Source of the DNA: Lachnospiraceae bacterium
GTDB taxonomy: Bacteria; Bacillota; Clostridia; Lachnospirales; Lachnospiraceae
Direction: 5' to 3'
NCBI GenBank assembly: GCA_017474455.1
Contig: JAFVHP010000044.1
Location: 227,864-291,863, forward strand
Length of the DNA: 64,000 nt
The translations under genes were made by a program, and so were the position numbers. The notes below the pieces were generated by a model. That model did not search any database. It was not told the origin of the DNA and saw only the letters and a program-made list of their open reading frames with translations. This document shows, one piece after another, positions 16,413-24,426 of the stretch. Every line of letters starts with the position of its first letter. The stretch's first letter is position 1.

Positions 16413-17507
16413 TCATTCTCCTACAAAAATGTTCATTTCTGATTCAGGATCGAAGAAATTGCAGCGGTTGTATTCCAGCCTGATATAAGCTTTCATTCCT
16501 GCCTCGGCCGAATAGTCGGCTTTGGTGGTGGCCAGAAGGGAGTAGGACCCGATCTGGAGCGTCAGGAGCATCTCCTCGTTTCTGGGTTCGATGTAGGTAA
16601 TATCCGTTTCGACATATCCTTCCTTCGGTGTCATGGAGACCTCGATATGCGTATCGCGGATCCCGACGATAACGTCGGTGACGTTCTTTGCCGTCAGCTT
16701 CGCGGCTGTCTCCTCCTCAACGGGAAGGACGACGTCGTCGAACTCCAGCGCCTTTTTCTCCGCGTTGAAGCGGCAGGTGACGAAGTTCATGGGCGGCTCG
16801 CCGATGAAGCCCGCGACGAAAACATTCACCGGATTGGAATAGATCCTGTCGGGTGTATCGACCTGCTGCAGAAGGGATTTCTTCATAACAGCGATCCTGT
16901 CAGCCATGACCATCGCTTCGATCTGGTCATGGGTAACATATAAAGTTGTAATATGAAGGTTGTGGAGAAGCCTTCTCAGCTCTTCTCTCATCTTCGCCTT
17001 CAGTTCCTCTTCCAGGTGGCTGATCGGTTCGTCCAGGATCAGGACTTTCGGGTTCCTGACCAGGGCCCTGGCCACGCTGACGCGCTGCTGCACGCCGCCG
17101 GAGAGATCCTTGGCCACAAGGTCCAGCATGTCCTGGATATTGAGAAGTTTGGCCACGTTCATGACCTTTTCGTTGATCTCTTCCTTCGGCACTTTCCTGA
17201 TCTCAAGAGGGAACGCGATATTCTGATAGATCGTCATATCAGGATAGAGCGCGTAGTTTTCGAAGGACATGGCGATATCTCTTTCACTGGGGCTCATGTC
17301 GTTTACTCTCTGATCCCCGATATACAAATCACCGGAGGTGATCTGCTCAAGCCCCGCCACCATTCTCATGGTCGTGGACTTGCCGCAGCCGGAGGGCCCC
17401 AGGATACACATGAATTCGCCGTCCTTGATTTCCAGGTTGAGGTCCTTAACGGCCTCGACCTTTCCGCCATATACTTTTCCGATATGTTTCAGTGTTACTG
17501 ATGCCAT
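16413..17507 (-). CDS. ABC transporter ATPase, MalK/UgpC class, partner subunit
   Basis: A 364-residue ATPase. Walker A GPSGCGKST is at 37-45, signature LSGGV at 135-139, Walker B VLILDE at 155-160, switch H193 in VTHDQ. The Q-loop residue is Glu (E83 in FENYALYPD), as in the partner, and the D-loop reads SHLEEEL in place of the usual SxLDAxL. Two different ATPases in one transporter, with a small membrane protein next to them, is the layout of glycerol-type importers. Acts at the inner face of the membrane. Confidence 0.92.
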   Translation of the reverse strand: MASVTLKHIGKVYGGKVEAVKDLNLEIKDGEFMCILGPSGCGKSTTMRMVAGLEQITSGDLYIGDQRVNDMSPSERDIAMSFENYALYPDMTIYQNIAFPLEIRKVPKEEINEKVMNVAKLLNIQDMLDLVAKDLSGGVQQRVSVARALVRNPKVLILDEPISHLEEELKAKMREELRRLLHNLHITTLYVTHDQIEAMVMADRIAVMKKSLLQQVDTPDRIYSNPVNVFVAGFIGEPPMNFVTCRFNAEKKALEFDDVVLPVEEETAAKLTAKNVTDVIVGIRDTHIEVSMTPKEGYVETDITYIEPRNEEMLLTLQIGSYSLLATTKADYSAEAGMKAYIRLEYNRCNFFDPESEMNIFVGE

Positions 17508-17518
17508 ACGTAATCTCC

Positions 17519-17776
17519 TTACTTCACCTCAGATCCAGCGTCCTCTTTTTCTTCCGCCTTCTTTACCTTGAAATAGGTGCCCCACATCCATGCCATGAGG
17601 AGTGCCCAGAGGATGAAGAAAACGAAAAGCGGAACGCCTGCCCTGTCCAGGGTCGCAAACCAGATCAACAGCCCCCAGAGGATACTCTCATAGGTATAGG
17701 TGAAACAGTCGCCCTTGTTGATCCCTTCTGCTCCAAAGAGAAAGGTGCTTATTTTTTCTTTAAATCCAGTCTTCAT
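17519..17776 (-). CDS. Small membrane protein of the ABC transporter operon
   Basis: An 85-residue protein with hydrophobic segments at about 30-42 and 46-68 (WGLLIWFATL, then VPLFVFFILWALLMAWMWG) and a charged C-terminal tail (KKAEEKEDAGSEVK). It sits between the permease and ATPase genes, like the small DUF2160-type membrane protein of glycerol ABC operons, although the sequence similarity is not proven here. Probably an accessory subunit. Confidence 0.7.
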   Translation of the reverse strand: MKTGFKEKISTFLFGAEGINKGDCFTYTYESILWGLLIWFATLDRAGVPLFVFFILWALLMAWMWGTYFKVKKAEEKEDAGSEVK

Positions 17777-17797
17777 ATCGTCGCCTTTACCTCCTTA

Positions 17798-18637
17798 TCA
17801 GCCCTTGACCGCGCCCATGGAAAGACCTCTGATCAGGTATTTCTGCAGGAATGCGGCGAGGATAATGATAGGCAGCGTAACAACGAACGCAGCGGCGCAC
17901 AGCTGGCCCCAGAATGTACCGTGCGGTGTTACAAGGCCCGTGAACGCAGCCGGAAGCGTCTTTGCGTTTGCGCCGCCGAGGATCAGGGCGAACATCATTT
18001 CATTCCATGAGAAGATGAATGAAAGAAGCGCGGTGGACGCGATACCTGGTGTAACGATGGGGATGATAACGTGCCAGAAAGCGCCCCACTCGCTGTAGCC
18101 GTCGACCAGCGCCGCGTTGTCCAGCTCTCTCGGGATATCGTCGAAGAACGTCCTCATAACGTAGATGACGAACGAAGCTATGAACGTACAGTGCGCCAGG
18201 ATAACCGCGGGGATGGTGCCGAGGATACCGATCTTACTGAAGATCAGGTAAAGGGGCAGAGCCACGGCAACGCCGGGCGCCATCCTGGTGGTCAGGAAGA
18301 AGAAATAGAGCTGCTTCTTGCCTGCGATGTAGAAACGGCTGAACGCGTAGGAACAGGGTACGCCGACGAGCATGCAAAGGACTGTGGTGCACACCGCGAC
18401 GACGACGGAGTTCCTCAGGTATTTAATGAACCCGCTGTGGAAAAAGGCTTCAGGGAAGTTTTCCAGTGTAGGTTTAAAGATCAGTTTCGGGGTCGTGGAA
18501 AGGATATCCGTCCTGTACTTGAAACCGGAAAGCGCGGTCCAGAGATACGGTACCAGGGATATCAGGCATGCAATGATGATAATGATGATCGCGATGACGC
18601 CCCAGACCCTTCCCAGGTTGGTTTTTTTCTGTACCAT
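17798..18637 (-). CDS. Carbohydrate ABC transporter permease, MalG type
   Basis: A 279-residue inner-membrane permease with about six transmembrane segments. The EAA loop that docks on the ATPase reads YSEWGAFWHVIIPIVTPGIA near residues 190-209. It pairs with the MalF-type permease encoded 12 bp upstream. The C-terminus QKYLIRGLSMGAVKG is typical of the class. Confidence 0.93.
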   Translation of the reverse strand: MVQKKTNLGRVWGVIAIIIIIIACLISLVPYLWTALSGFKYRTDILSTTPKLIFKPTLENFPEAFFHSGFIKYLRNSVVVAVCTTVLCMLVGVPCSYAFSRFYIAGKKQLYFFFLTTRMAPGVAVALPLYLIFSKIGILGTIPAVILAHCTFIASFVIYVMRTFFDDIPRELDNAALVDGYSEWGAFWHVIIPIVTPGIASTALLSFIFSWNEMMFALILGGANAKTLPAAFTGLVTPHGTFWGQLCAAAFVVTLPIIILAAFLQKYLIRGLSMGAVKG

Positions 18638-18649
18638 ACATGCCTCCTT

Positions 18650-19531
18650 TTAAATGACGTTCTCTATCTTCTTACCGGAGGTAAGATTGAAGAAGATCGT
18701 CGATGCAAGTTCACTGATCAGATAGATGATCATGACGACCGCGGCGCCGTAGCCGATGTGCCAGTACAGGAAGTTGACACGGTAGCCGAAGGTCGACATG
18801 GATTCTGTCGAGTTGCCGGGACCGCCGACGGTGGTGATCCAGATCACGTCGAAGATCTTGTATACGTCTGTGAACCTGAGCAGGAAGGCTGTGATGAAGA
18901 TCGGCTTCAGGCCGGGGAGCGTGATCCGCTTGAAGACCTGCCAGCTCGACGCCCCGTCCACTGCCGCCGCTTCCAGCGGTGCTGACGGAAGTCCGCAGAG
19001 GCCGGCGAGGAACAGCAGGAACATGAAAGGCGTCCACTGCCAGATATCGATGCCGATGATCGTGCCAAGCGCTGTTTTTTCAGTTGCCAGAAGGCCCTCG
19101 GGAGCAACTCCCATATTCCTTAAGAGAATACCGACCGGGCCGTAGTTCGGGTTCAGGTTAAGACCCCAGATAAGACCTACGACGGTAGGGGCGATGATCA
19201 TGGGGATGATGATGATCGGAACCACGAACTTTCTTAATTTCATATGCTGCGATACCAGTACCGCAACGAACAGGCCTGCTATGAACTCCACCGGGAGCGC
19301 GACGACGATGATCTTGATCGTATTAAGGATCGCGCCTGTGAACTGCGGGTCCGCTATCGCCTGCCTGTAGTTTGCAAATCCAATGAACTTACCTGCCGAG
19401 ATCTTCGTATAACTCTTATCAAACATACTGTTGTAGATCATGATAAGAAAAGGAAGGAATGATACAAATGCCGTAAGAATGATCGCGGGTAATGTCCAGA
19501 GGTTAAAGCCTTTATTTTTACTGATTCTCAT
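18650..19531 (-). CDS. Carbohydrate ABC transporter permease, MalF type
   Basis: A 293-residue permease with about six transmembrane segments and the EAA loop at AAAVDGASSWQVFKRITLPG. The FDKSYTKISAGKFIGFANYR region and WQWTPFMFLLFLAGLCGLP helix are standard for MalF-type subunits of family 1 sugar importers. First of the two permease genes in the operon. Confidence 0.93.
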   Translation of the reverse strand: MRISKNKGFNLWTLPAIILTAFVSFLPFLIMIYNSMFDKSYTKISAGKFIGFANYRQAIADPQFTGAILNTIKIIVVALPVEFIAGLFVAVLVSQHMKLRKFVVPIIIIPMIIAPTVVGLIWGLNLNPNYGPVGILLRNMGVAPEGLLATEKTALGTIIGIDIWQWTPFMFLLFLAGLCGLPSAPLEAAAVDGASSWQVFKRITLPGLKPIFITAFLLRFTDVYKIFDVIWITTVGGPGNSTESMSTFGYRVNFLYWHIGYGAAVVMIIYLISELASTIFFNLTSGKKIENVI

Positions 19532-19636
19532 ATACGGTTCCCTCGCTGTTTCCCAAACAGTGTCTAAACCGGGCGCCCCGCGCAGTCACCGGACTCACCG
19601 GACTGCCGGGGCATCCCGAACGGCAGGATCCTGCCA

Positions 19637-20425
19637 TTATTTTTTGGTTACACGGAGGCCCGGACGATATCCGAGGGTCTCGCCCTGGTCGATCGTTACG
19701 GCTGAGCCCTTCATTGCGGAAGCTTCGTCGCTTAACAGGAACGCGACAAGATTCGCGATCTCCTGCGGCTGTGAGATCTGTCCCATAGCCTCCAGGGTGG
19801 CTTCCGGATCTTCTTCTGTGGAAAGCTGTCTCTCAAGAAGCGGTGTCATCATATTGCCGGGGCATACGACGTTGACCCTGATATTGTCTTTCGCGTAGTC
19901 GAGGGCCAGGTTCCTGCCCAGGTTGACGACGGCTGCCTTGGAAGCGGCATAGCTCGTGAAGCCGGGATCGCAGACATTTGCCCAGTTGGAGCCGGTGAAG
20001 ACGATAACGCCGCCGTCCTGCTTCAGCATCTGTGTGATCGCGTATTTGGCTGCCAGCCACATGCCGTTGAGGTTGATGTTGATGACCCTGTACCACTGCT
20101 CAAAGCTCATCTCGTGGATGTATCTCGGGATATCGATGATACCGGCATTCGCGTGAAGCAGGTCGACGCTGCCGTACTTGGCCACGACGCCTTCATAGGC
20201 TGCCTTTACTTCCGCTTCTTCCGTAATATTGCACTTGAAGAATTCGGCCTTTCCGCCTGCTGCCTCGATCTCTTTGACAGCTTCGGGGCCTTTGACTTCG
20301 TCAAGGTCGAAAATGCATGCCACTGCGCCTTCCGCCGCCAGTGTCATGGCACTGCATTTGCCCAGTCCTGACGCGCCGCCCGTGATAACAGCGATCTTTC
20401 CTTCAAATCTTTTATTCCTGTCCAT
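19637..20425 (-). CDS. SDR-family dehydrogenase of the sugar/polyol operon
   Basis: A 262-residue classical short-chain dehydrogenase. TGGASGLG is at 15-22, NAG at 93-95, catalytic S146, Y159 and K163. D40 at the end of beta-2 (IFDLDEV) points to NAD+ preference, suiting oxidation of a polyol to a ketose that the FGGY kinase could then phosphorylate. Cytoplasmic, full length. Second gene of the operon after the cupin. Confidence 0.88.
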   Translation of the reverse strand: MDRNKRFEGKIAVITGGASGLGKCSAMTLAAEGAVACIFDLDEVKGPEAVKEIEAAGGKAEFFKCNITEEAEVKAAYEGVVAKYGSVDLLHANAGIIDIPRYIHEMSFEQWYRVININLNGMWLAAKYAITQMLKQDGGVIVFTGSNWANVCDPGFTSYAASKAAVVNLGRNLALDYAKDNIRVNVVCPGNMMTPLLERQLSTEEDPEATLEAMGQISQPQEIANLVAFLLSDEASAMKGSAVTIDQGETLGYRPGLRVTKK

Positions 20426-20467
20426 TATTTCCTCCTGGATAAAACCTTTTTTACCGATTCGATTGGA

Positions 20468-20803
20468 TCAAAGTTCACTGGGAGCCTTGCTCCAGGTGAT
20501 GACAGCTTCTACGTCGCCGTCGTTGATCAGTGTGTGGGATACGCCTTCCGGCATAAGGATGGTGTCCTGCTCATAAAGTTTGAACTTCGCGCCCGTCTCC
20601 TTTACGAACATCGTCACGCTGCCCTTTGCTACATAAAAAACTTCATGTGATGCCGGATGGCCAAGGTCAATATCGCCGGTCTCGCCGGGCTGCAGTGTCG
20701 AGGAACCGAATGTGATCTTTTCGGTCACATGATATTCCCTGCAGAGTTCCGGTCCCTCATAAAAAGTCCTGGCCTCGTCCTTCCTCACTACGATTGGATC
20801 CAT
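20468..20803 (-). CDS. Cupin-domain protein, first gene of the operon
   Basis: A 111-residue single-domain cupin. The metal-site motifs are recognisable: GDIDLGHPASHEVFYVAKGS for motif 1 (two His and a Glu) and LMPEGVSHTLIND for motif 2 (His). Such small cupins may be sugar isomerases, epimerases or binding proteins. Here it is the first gene behind the DeoR-type operator region, so a role in the same sugar pathway is inferred. Confidence 0.78.
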   Translation of the reverse strand: MDPIVVRKDEARTFYEGPELCREYHVTEKITFGSSTLQPGETGDIDLGHPASHEVFYVAKGSVTMFVKETGAKFKLYEQDTILMPEGVSHTLINDGDVEAVITWSKAPSEL

Positions 20804-20876
20804 ACTGCTTCCTCCCTTCTTTCCTGAATAAACATCAAAAAAACAATTTTAGAACTTATATGAACACTTCATTGAT

Positions 20877-20935
20877 CTCATAATGAGCCATAATCAGCTA
20901 TTTCTATTTTAAGGAAAATTGGTCAATAAAGTCAA
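20877..20935 (-). promoter_or_regulatory. Promoter of the sugar/polyol operon with downstream operator
   Basis: On the minus strand TTGACT (20930-20935) and TAAAAT (20906-20911) are spaced by 18 bases. Just downstream lies a repressor-like site: CTCATAATGAG palindrome (20877-20887) overlapping ATGAGCCATAAT (20884-20895). The 12-mer recurs inverted at 21041-21052. A repressor here would block initiation. The rest of the 470-bp gap up to the DeoR gene is AT-rich and holds only the further operator-like sites. Confidence 0.65.
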
Positions 20936-21041
20936 TGTTTGCAGATAATTGCCCGTAAAATTCGCTAAATTGCACAATTATTTTGCCGCTTTTTGTTTAT
21001 TGTGAGCTTCACGAGGCAATTTCGGATCGTTTTCTGAACTA

Positions 21042-21054
21042 TTATGGCTCATAA
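21042..21054. promoter_or_regulatory. Second DeoR-type operator candidate
   Basis: TTATGGCTCATAA is an imperfect palindrome (TTATG-GCT-CATAA) whose 12-base core is the reverse complement of the site at 20884-20895. A related TTTGGCGCATAA lies about 10 bases further on. Two sites about 155 bp apart would allow looping between the operon promoter and the regulator gene. Confidence 0.55.
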
Positions 21055-21272
21055 AGAACAACATTTGGCGCATAATTGTTACATATCGTTCATCCAGAAA
21101 AGGTCTGCAAGCACTTATACGTATCTTATTTGTATAAAATCCTGGTTTTCCGGCGCCCGGTTTTCTTTTGGCCGACCATCAAATGGCTTGATTTGACGCA
21201 AATCGTGGTGTATTATGAACACATCAGAACTGTTTCATGAACAATCGGATATTCAGACAGTGAGGTTTGATC

Positions 21273-22049
21273 ATGCTGAAACAGCAGCGACAGGATCTGA
21301 TAGCAAGAGAATTAAAGACCAGGAACTTCATCAGTATGGAAGAAGCCATGATACTGACCGACAGTTCCCGCTCCACCATCCGCAGGGATATGAGCGAGAT
21401 GGAGGAAGACGGGCGGATCATCCGGATCCGCGGCGGCGCCTCTTCCGCCGCCCCGCCCATAGTTGCCTCCGAAGGCCCGGAGCCGGCATTCGTCGTTCGC
21501 CAGGACCTTTACCTGGATGAGAAGCAGCGCATCGCAAGGGCTGCATACGAATTGATCCACGAAAACGAGACCCTGCTCCTGGGCAGCGGTACGACCGTCT
21601 GTGAACTTTCCAAACTGCTGAATGATATAAACCCGTTATACATCTCGACAAACGACCTTATGTCCGCAATGGTCCTTGCCGAGTACCCGAACGTCAACCT
21701 GACCGTCCTCGGCGGATCCCTCCGCAAGAACCACTATTCCCTGAACGGGTACTTTACGGGACAGTTCATCGAACAGATGCACGCGGACAGGTGCTTCCTG
21801 GGTATCGACGCCGTGGACAAAGAGATCGGCTACATGAACTTCTCGGTGGAAGAACTGCAGACCAACAAGGCCATGATCAGGAATTCCCGCCAGTCCGTCA
21901 TTCTCTGCGACCACTCCAAATTTGACATGGTCGCCTTCGTCTCGATCTGCCGCATCACGGAGATCGACCTCCTGATCACGGGCAGGGAGCTCTCGGAGGA
22001 GCACCGCCATATGCTGGACGAAGCCGGCGTGAATTACCTGGCGGTGTAG
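21273..22049 (+). CDS. DeoR/GlpR-family transcriptional repressor
   Basis: A 258-residue regulator. The DeoR helix-turn-helix spans residues 1-55 (LKQQRQDLIARELKTRNFIS, SRSTIRRDMSEMEEDG), followed by GGA and the DeoRC sugar-phosphate sensor domain (LLLGSGTTVCELSKLL; FLGIDAVDKEIGYMN; ILCDHSKFD). The ATG at 21273 is preferred to a TTG two codons earlier because GTGAGG lies 7 bases before it. It is divergent from the 11-gene operon and very likely represses it, with release by a phosphorylated intermediate. Confidence 0.9.
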   Translation: MLKQQRQDLIARELKTRNFISMEEAMILTDSSRSTIRRDMSEMEEDGRIIRIRGGASSAAPPIVASEGPEPAFVVRQDLYLDEKQRIARAAYELIHENETLLLGSGTTVCELSKLLNDINPLYISTNDLMSAMVLAEYPNVNLTVLGGSLRKNHYSLNGYFTGQFIEQMHADRCFLGIDAVDKEIGYMNFSVEELQTNKAMIRNSRQSVILCDHSKFDMVAFVSICRITEIDLLITGRELSEEHRHMLDEAGVNYLAV

Positions 22050-22074
22050 AGTAAGTCCGGTTGGATGCAAGCAA

Positions 22075-22107
22075 CCCCGGCTTCCAGGCTCGGAAGCCGG
22101 GGTTTTT
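22075..22107 (+). terminator. Intrinsic terminator of the DeoR gene
   Basis: CCCCGGCTTCC (22075-22085) pairs perfectly with 22092-22102 around a 6-base loop and is followed by TTTTT. It lies 26 bases after the regulator stop. Confidence 0.9.
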
Positions 22108-22214
22108 CATACTTTTCACTCATGACAGGAAATTGATATGTATCAAACCAGCTCCAGGAAGGGATAATAAGGTATTAAGAGCATGTGTGAAAGGCCGGGT
22201 GAAGGCCATACGCA

Positions 22215-22242
22215 AAAACGGACGGGGTCTCCCGTCCGTTTT
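22215..22242. terminator. Bidirectional terminator beyond the alpha/beta hydrolase gene
   Basis: AAAACGGACGGG pairs with CCCGTCCGTTTT over 12 bp with a 4-base loop. The A/T ends give a T-run on both strands. It lies just past the stop of the minus-strand hydrolase (22264). Confidence 0.85.
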
Positions 22243-22263
22243 CATAACCTGCAAGGTATACCT

Positions 22264-23088
22264 TCAGGCTTTCTGCACTTCCAAGACCAGCTTTTCGATC
22301 AGCCGGTTGACCTTTTCCGGCGCATCGGTGTTGGAATTATGGCCGGCCCCCTCGATCCATTCAAGAGGGATCCCTGACTTTTTATGCCATGCCCTGCTGT
22401 AGCGTTTACAGGAGCCTGCCCGGTCCTTCTCCCCGCAGATGAGAAGCGCGGGGCACCTGATCTCATAGGGAAGATCCGCTTCCATTGCCTCTGCCAGCAT
22501 CCGGAATCCGTGTCCGGAGAGCCTGGCATACCGGTCCTGATCCCCGTCGTATACCATCATGATATCGTGCATGAGCTTTCTGCCGTATTCCGAAGTGGCT
22601 ACGCCGTTCGTTCCGGTCTTCAGAAGGGACTTCCACGGATAATAGCGGTATACGGGTTCCATCTTTTTCAGAAGCCATATCTCCGCAGCTGTGACATATT
22701 CCCGCTGCAGCGGCGCGGAATCGATGGAAACAAAGCCTTTCAGCTTCTCCGGGAAGAGCTGCGCGTATGACTGTCCCACATAGCCGCCCATGGACTGGCC
22801 GATGATGACCGGCTCTTCAAAGCCTTCCGCGGCCAGTATCTCATCCAGCCACTTTGCCTTGTCCATCAGATCGAAGTCGAATTCAAAGGGCCAGGATGCG
22901 GCATGTCCCGGCGCGTCCCAGACCAGGACGGGGAAGCGGCCTTCGAAGTATTCGATCTGCCGGTCGAACAGCCTGTGATCCGCGGTCAGGCCGGGCAGGA
23001 AAACAAGCTGCGGCGCAGCCTGCTTGGCTTCTTTATTTACCCAGTAATGAATATCGCCGCACCGGGTCGTATGTATACGTTCATTCAT
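22264..23088 (-). CDS. Alpha/beta hydrolase
   Basis: A 274-residue alpha/beta-hydrolase-fold enzyme. The oxyanion region FLPGLTADHRLFD precedes the nucleophile elbow G-Q-S-M-G-G, and the acid and base appear as ICGEKDRAGSC and GAGHNSNTD near the C-terminus. The family covers esterases, lipases and lactonases; the substrate is not evident. The start overlaps the stop of the upstream XRE regulator gene by one base (TGATG), so the gene belongs to that operon. Confidence 0.87.
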   Translation of the reverse strand: MNERIHTTRCGDIHYWVNKEAKQAAPQLVFLPGLTADHRLFDRQIEYFEGRFPVLVWDAPGHAASWPFEFDFDLMDKAKWLDEILAAEGFEEPVIIGQSMGGYVGQSYAQLFPEKLKGFVSIDSAPLQREYVTAAEIWLLKKMEPVYRYYPWKSLLKTGTNGVATSEYGRKLMHDIMMVYDGDQDRYARLSGHGFRMLAEAMEADLPYEIRCPALLICGEKDRAGSCKRYSRAWHKKSGIPLEWIEGAGHNSNTDAPEKVNRLIEKLVLEVQKA

Positions 23089-23294
23089 CAGAAGTAAAAT
23101 ACATCCTCAAATCTTTTATCGAGCGCGATGCAAAGGATCAGCGCCAGCTTCGCGGTCGGGCTGAACTGTCCGGTCTCGATAGAGCTGATCGTGTTGCGGG
23201 ATACGCCCACCAGTTCCGCCAGTCCGGATTGGGACAGTCCTTTTTCGGCGCGGATCTCCTTGAGCCTGTTCTTCAGTATCAGCTGTTCATTCAT
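23088..23294 (-). CDS. XRE-family helix-turn-helix regulator
   Basis: A 68-residue single-domain regulator: MNEQLILKNRLKEIRAEKGL, SQSGLAELVGVSRNTISSIE, then GQFSPTAKLALILCIALDKRFEDVFYF. It belongs to the YozG-like small Cro/CI group usually encoded beside a small membrane protein. The ATG at 23294 follows AAGGTGG; the longer in-frame reading would overlap the upstream gene and lacks a ribosome site. It probably binds the palindromes at 23648-23770 and represses its own operon. Confidence 0.88.
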   Translation of the reverse strand: MNEQLILKNRLKEIRAEKGLSQSGLAELVGVSRNTISSIETGQFSPTAKLALILCIALDKRFEDVFYF

Positions 23295-23305
23295 GCCGCG
23301 CCACC

Positions 23306-23629
23306 TTACAATCCGGCCAGCTGGAGGACCCATGCAATAAAGAACAGCACTGCAGCGACCGCATAAATGATCGCGATATACAGTTCGTGCTTTTTGCGAA
23401 GTTTCAGGTATTTAGCAAAGAACACTACTGACAAGGAAGCCATGACGGCAAAGAACACTTCATTGTTCACCCGTCCGAATACGATCGCGTCGACGACACT
23501 AACTGCTGCCAGCAGACATACTGCGGTGATCCATCCGAGCTGCATGCTCATCCTGGACACCTCGATCTCCGCAATGTCCTGCCCGTGGTTTTCCTGACGG
23601 CTCATGGCCAGGATATCATCTCTTTCCAT
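23306..23629 (-). CDS. Small three-helix membrane protein paired with XRE regulator
   Basis: A 107-residue integral membrane protein with hydrophobic segments at about 32-50, 57-72 and 85-103, and a hydrophilic N-terminus (MERDDILAMSRQENHGQDIAEIE). It has the look of the uncharacterised small membrane proteins encoded next to YozG-like XRE regulators in Firmicutes. First gene of the operon, with AGGAGGG upstream. Function unknown. Confidence 0.75.
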   Translation of the reverse strand: MERDDILAMSRQENHGQDIAEIEVSRMSMQLGWITAVCLLAAVSVVDAIVFGRVNNEVFFAVMASLSVVFFAKYLKLRKKHELYIAIIYAVAAVLFFIAWVLQLAGL

Positions 23630-23647
23630 AATCGATCCCTCCTGTTT

Positions 23648-23770
23648 TGCCGGGTCTGCCCGGCATATCGACAGAATGTCATTACCGGATCTGCCTGGCT
23701 TATTGACAGAATACTGTTGCCAAGTTTACTTGGCATGTTCACAGCATATCATTGCCAAGTGCACTTGTCA
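23648..23770. repeat. Four 18-bp palindromes at an exact 35-bp period
   Basis: Boxes lie at 23648-23665 (TGCCGGGTCTGCCCGGCA), 23683-23700, 23718-23735 (TGCCAAGTTTACTTGGCA) and 23753-23770. Each box is an inverted repeat of 18 bases, and every spacer is 17 bases, the first three spacers sharing a (A/T)CACAG(A/C)AT core. The two right-hand boxes flank the -10/-35 elements of the membrane-protein/XRE operon; the two left-hand boxes fall in its leader and could also fold as RNA hairpins. Confidence 0.85.
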
Positions 23771-23771
23771 A
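23743..23771 (-). promoter_or_regulatory. Promoter of the membrane-protein/XRE/hydrolase operon
   Basis: On the minus strand TTGACA (23766-23771) and TATGCT (23743-23748) are 17 bases apart. The -35 box lies inside the rightmost palindrome, and the next palindrome starts right after the expected start site, the classic layout of an autorepressed XRE promoter. Confidence 0.8.
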
Positions 23772-23784
23772 CAAGGGAATCGCT

Positions 23785-24426
23785 TTATTTATCTTCCTTT
23801 CTCCTGATAGGATGCCGGATGACGGTCTTCAGCTTCTCCGGGGCAGTTTTCCTGGCGTCGCTCAGGTAGATCTCATGATGGTACCTGCCGCCGGCAAGAT
23901 CCGTTTCGTATCCCTGTTCCGAAATATAGGCGTCCATCAGCGCAACGGTGGCCGGCTCGTCGTCATAGGGGCCGATGTGCATGCACTGCACACAGAGTCC
24001 TTCGTCATAACGGAAGAATTCCACGGCGGAGAAGTCCGCTTTCTTTTTCCTTCCGGCTTCTTTGACCGCCCAGTCAAAGTCCGCCTCCGTTACGAAATCC
24101 GGCAGACGGATCACGGAGATCCATTGGAACGACTCTTTATGTGCATAGTCAACACCTTCAATGCCGTCCTGCCACCAGAAGCCCTCCATTGGAGGGACCA
24201 CATAATCAAAGTAGCCGTCGATCTCATGGCCGGCCTTTTTGCTCATTTTGATCGTAAAGGCGATACCGTAAAGCAGTCCGATGGAAGCTTTGTATTCGCC
24301 GTCTTCCGCGTTGGGGTCGCCTTTCCCGCGGACAGCGATATAATTCATGGGCGGTACCGTCACGATGGACGGCCTGTCCTTAGGCATATAGAACTCTTTG
24401 TATTCTTTCTTATAATCAAACGCCAT
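23785..24426 (-). CDS. GyrI-like small-molecule-binding domain protein
   Basis: A 213-residue protein beginning MAFDYKKEYKEFYMPKDRPS and continuing with IVTVPPMNYIAVRGKGDPN, the hallmark of stand-alone GyrI-like proteins (YdeP/SAV2435 type). These bind small cationic or hydrophobic ligands and some hydrolyse cyclopropanoid toxins. The C-terminal motif ALCVQCMHIGPYDDEP-like (residues about 155-170) is also typical. The ATG at 24426 follows AGGAGG and overlaps the upstream acetyltransferase by 11 bp, so the two are co-translated. Confidence 0.85.
   Translation of the reverse strand: MAFDYKKEYKEFYMPKDRPSIVTVPPMNYIAVRGKGDPNAEDGEYKASIGLLYGIAFTIKMSKKAGHEIDGYFDYVVPPMEGFWWQDGIEGVDYAHKESFQWISVIRLPDFVTEADFDWAVKEAGRKKKADFSAVEFFRYDEGLCVQCMHIGPYDDEPATVALMDAYISEQGYETDLAGGRYHHEIYLSDARKTAPEKLKTVIRHPIRRKEDK

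Noticed and set aside
20804-21272. Hidden gene in the 470-bp gap before the DeoR gene
   Set aside because: The AT-rich stretch has stops in all frames and only operator-like palindromes and promoter elements.
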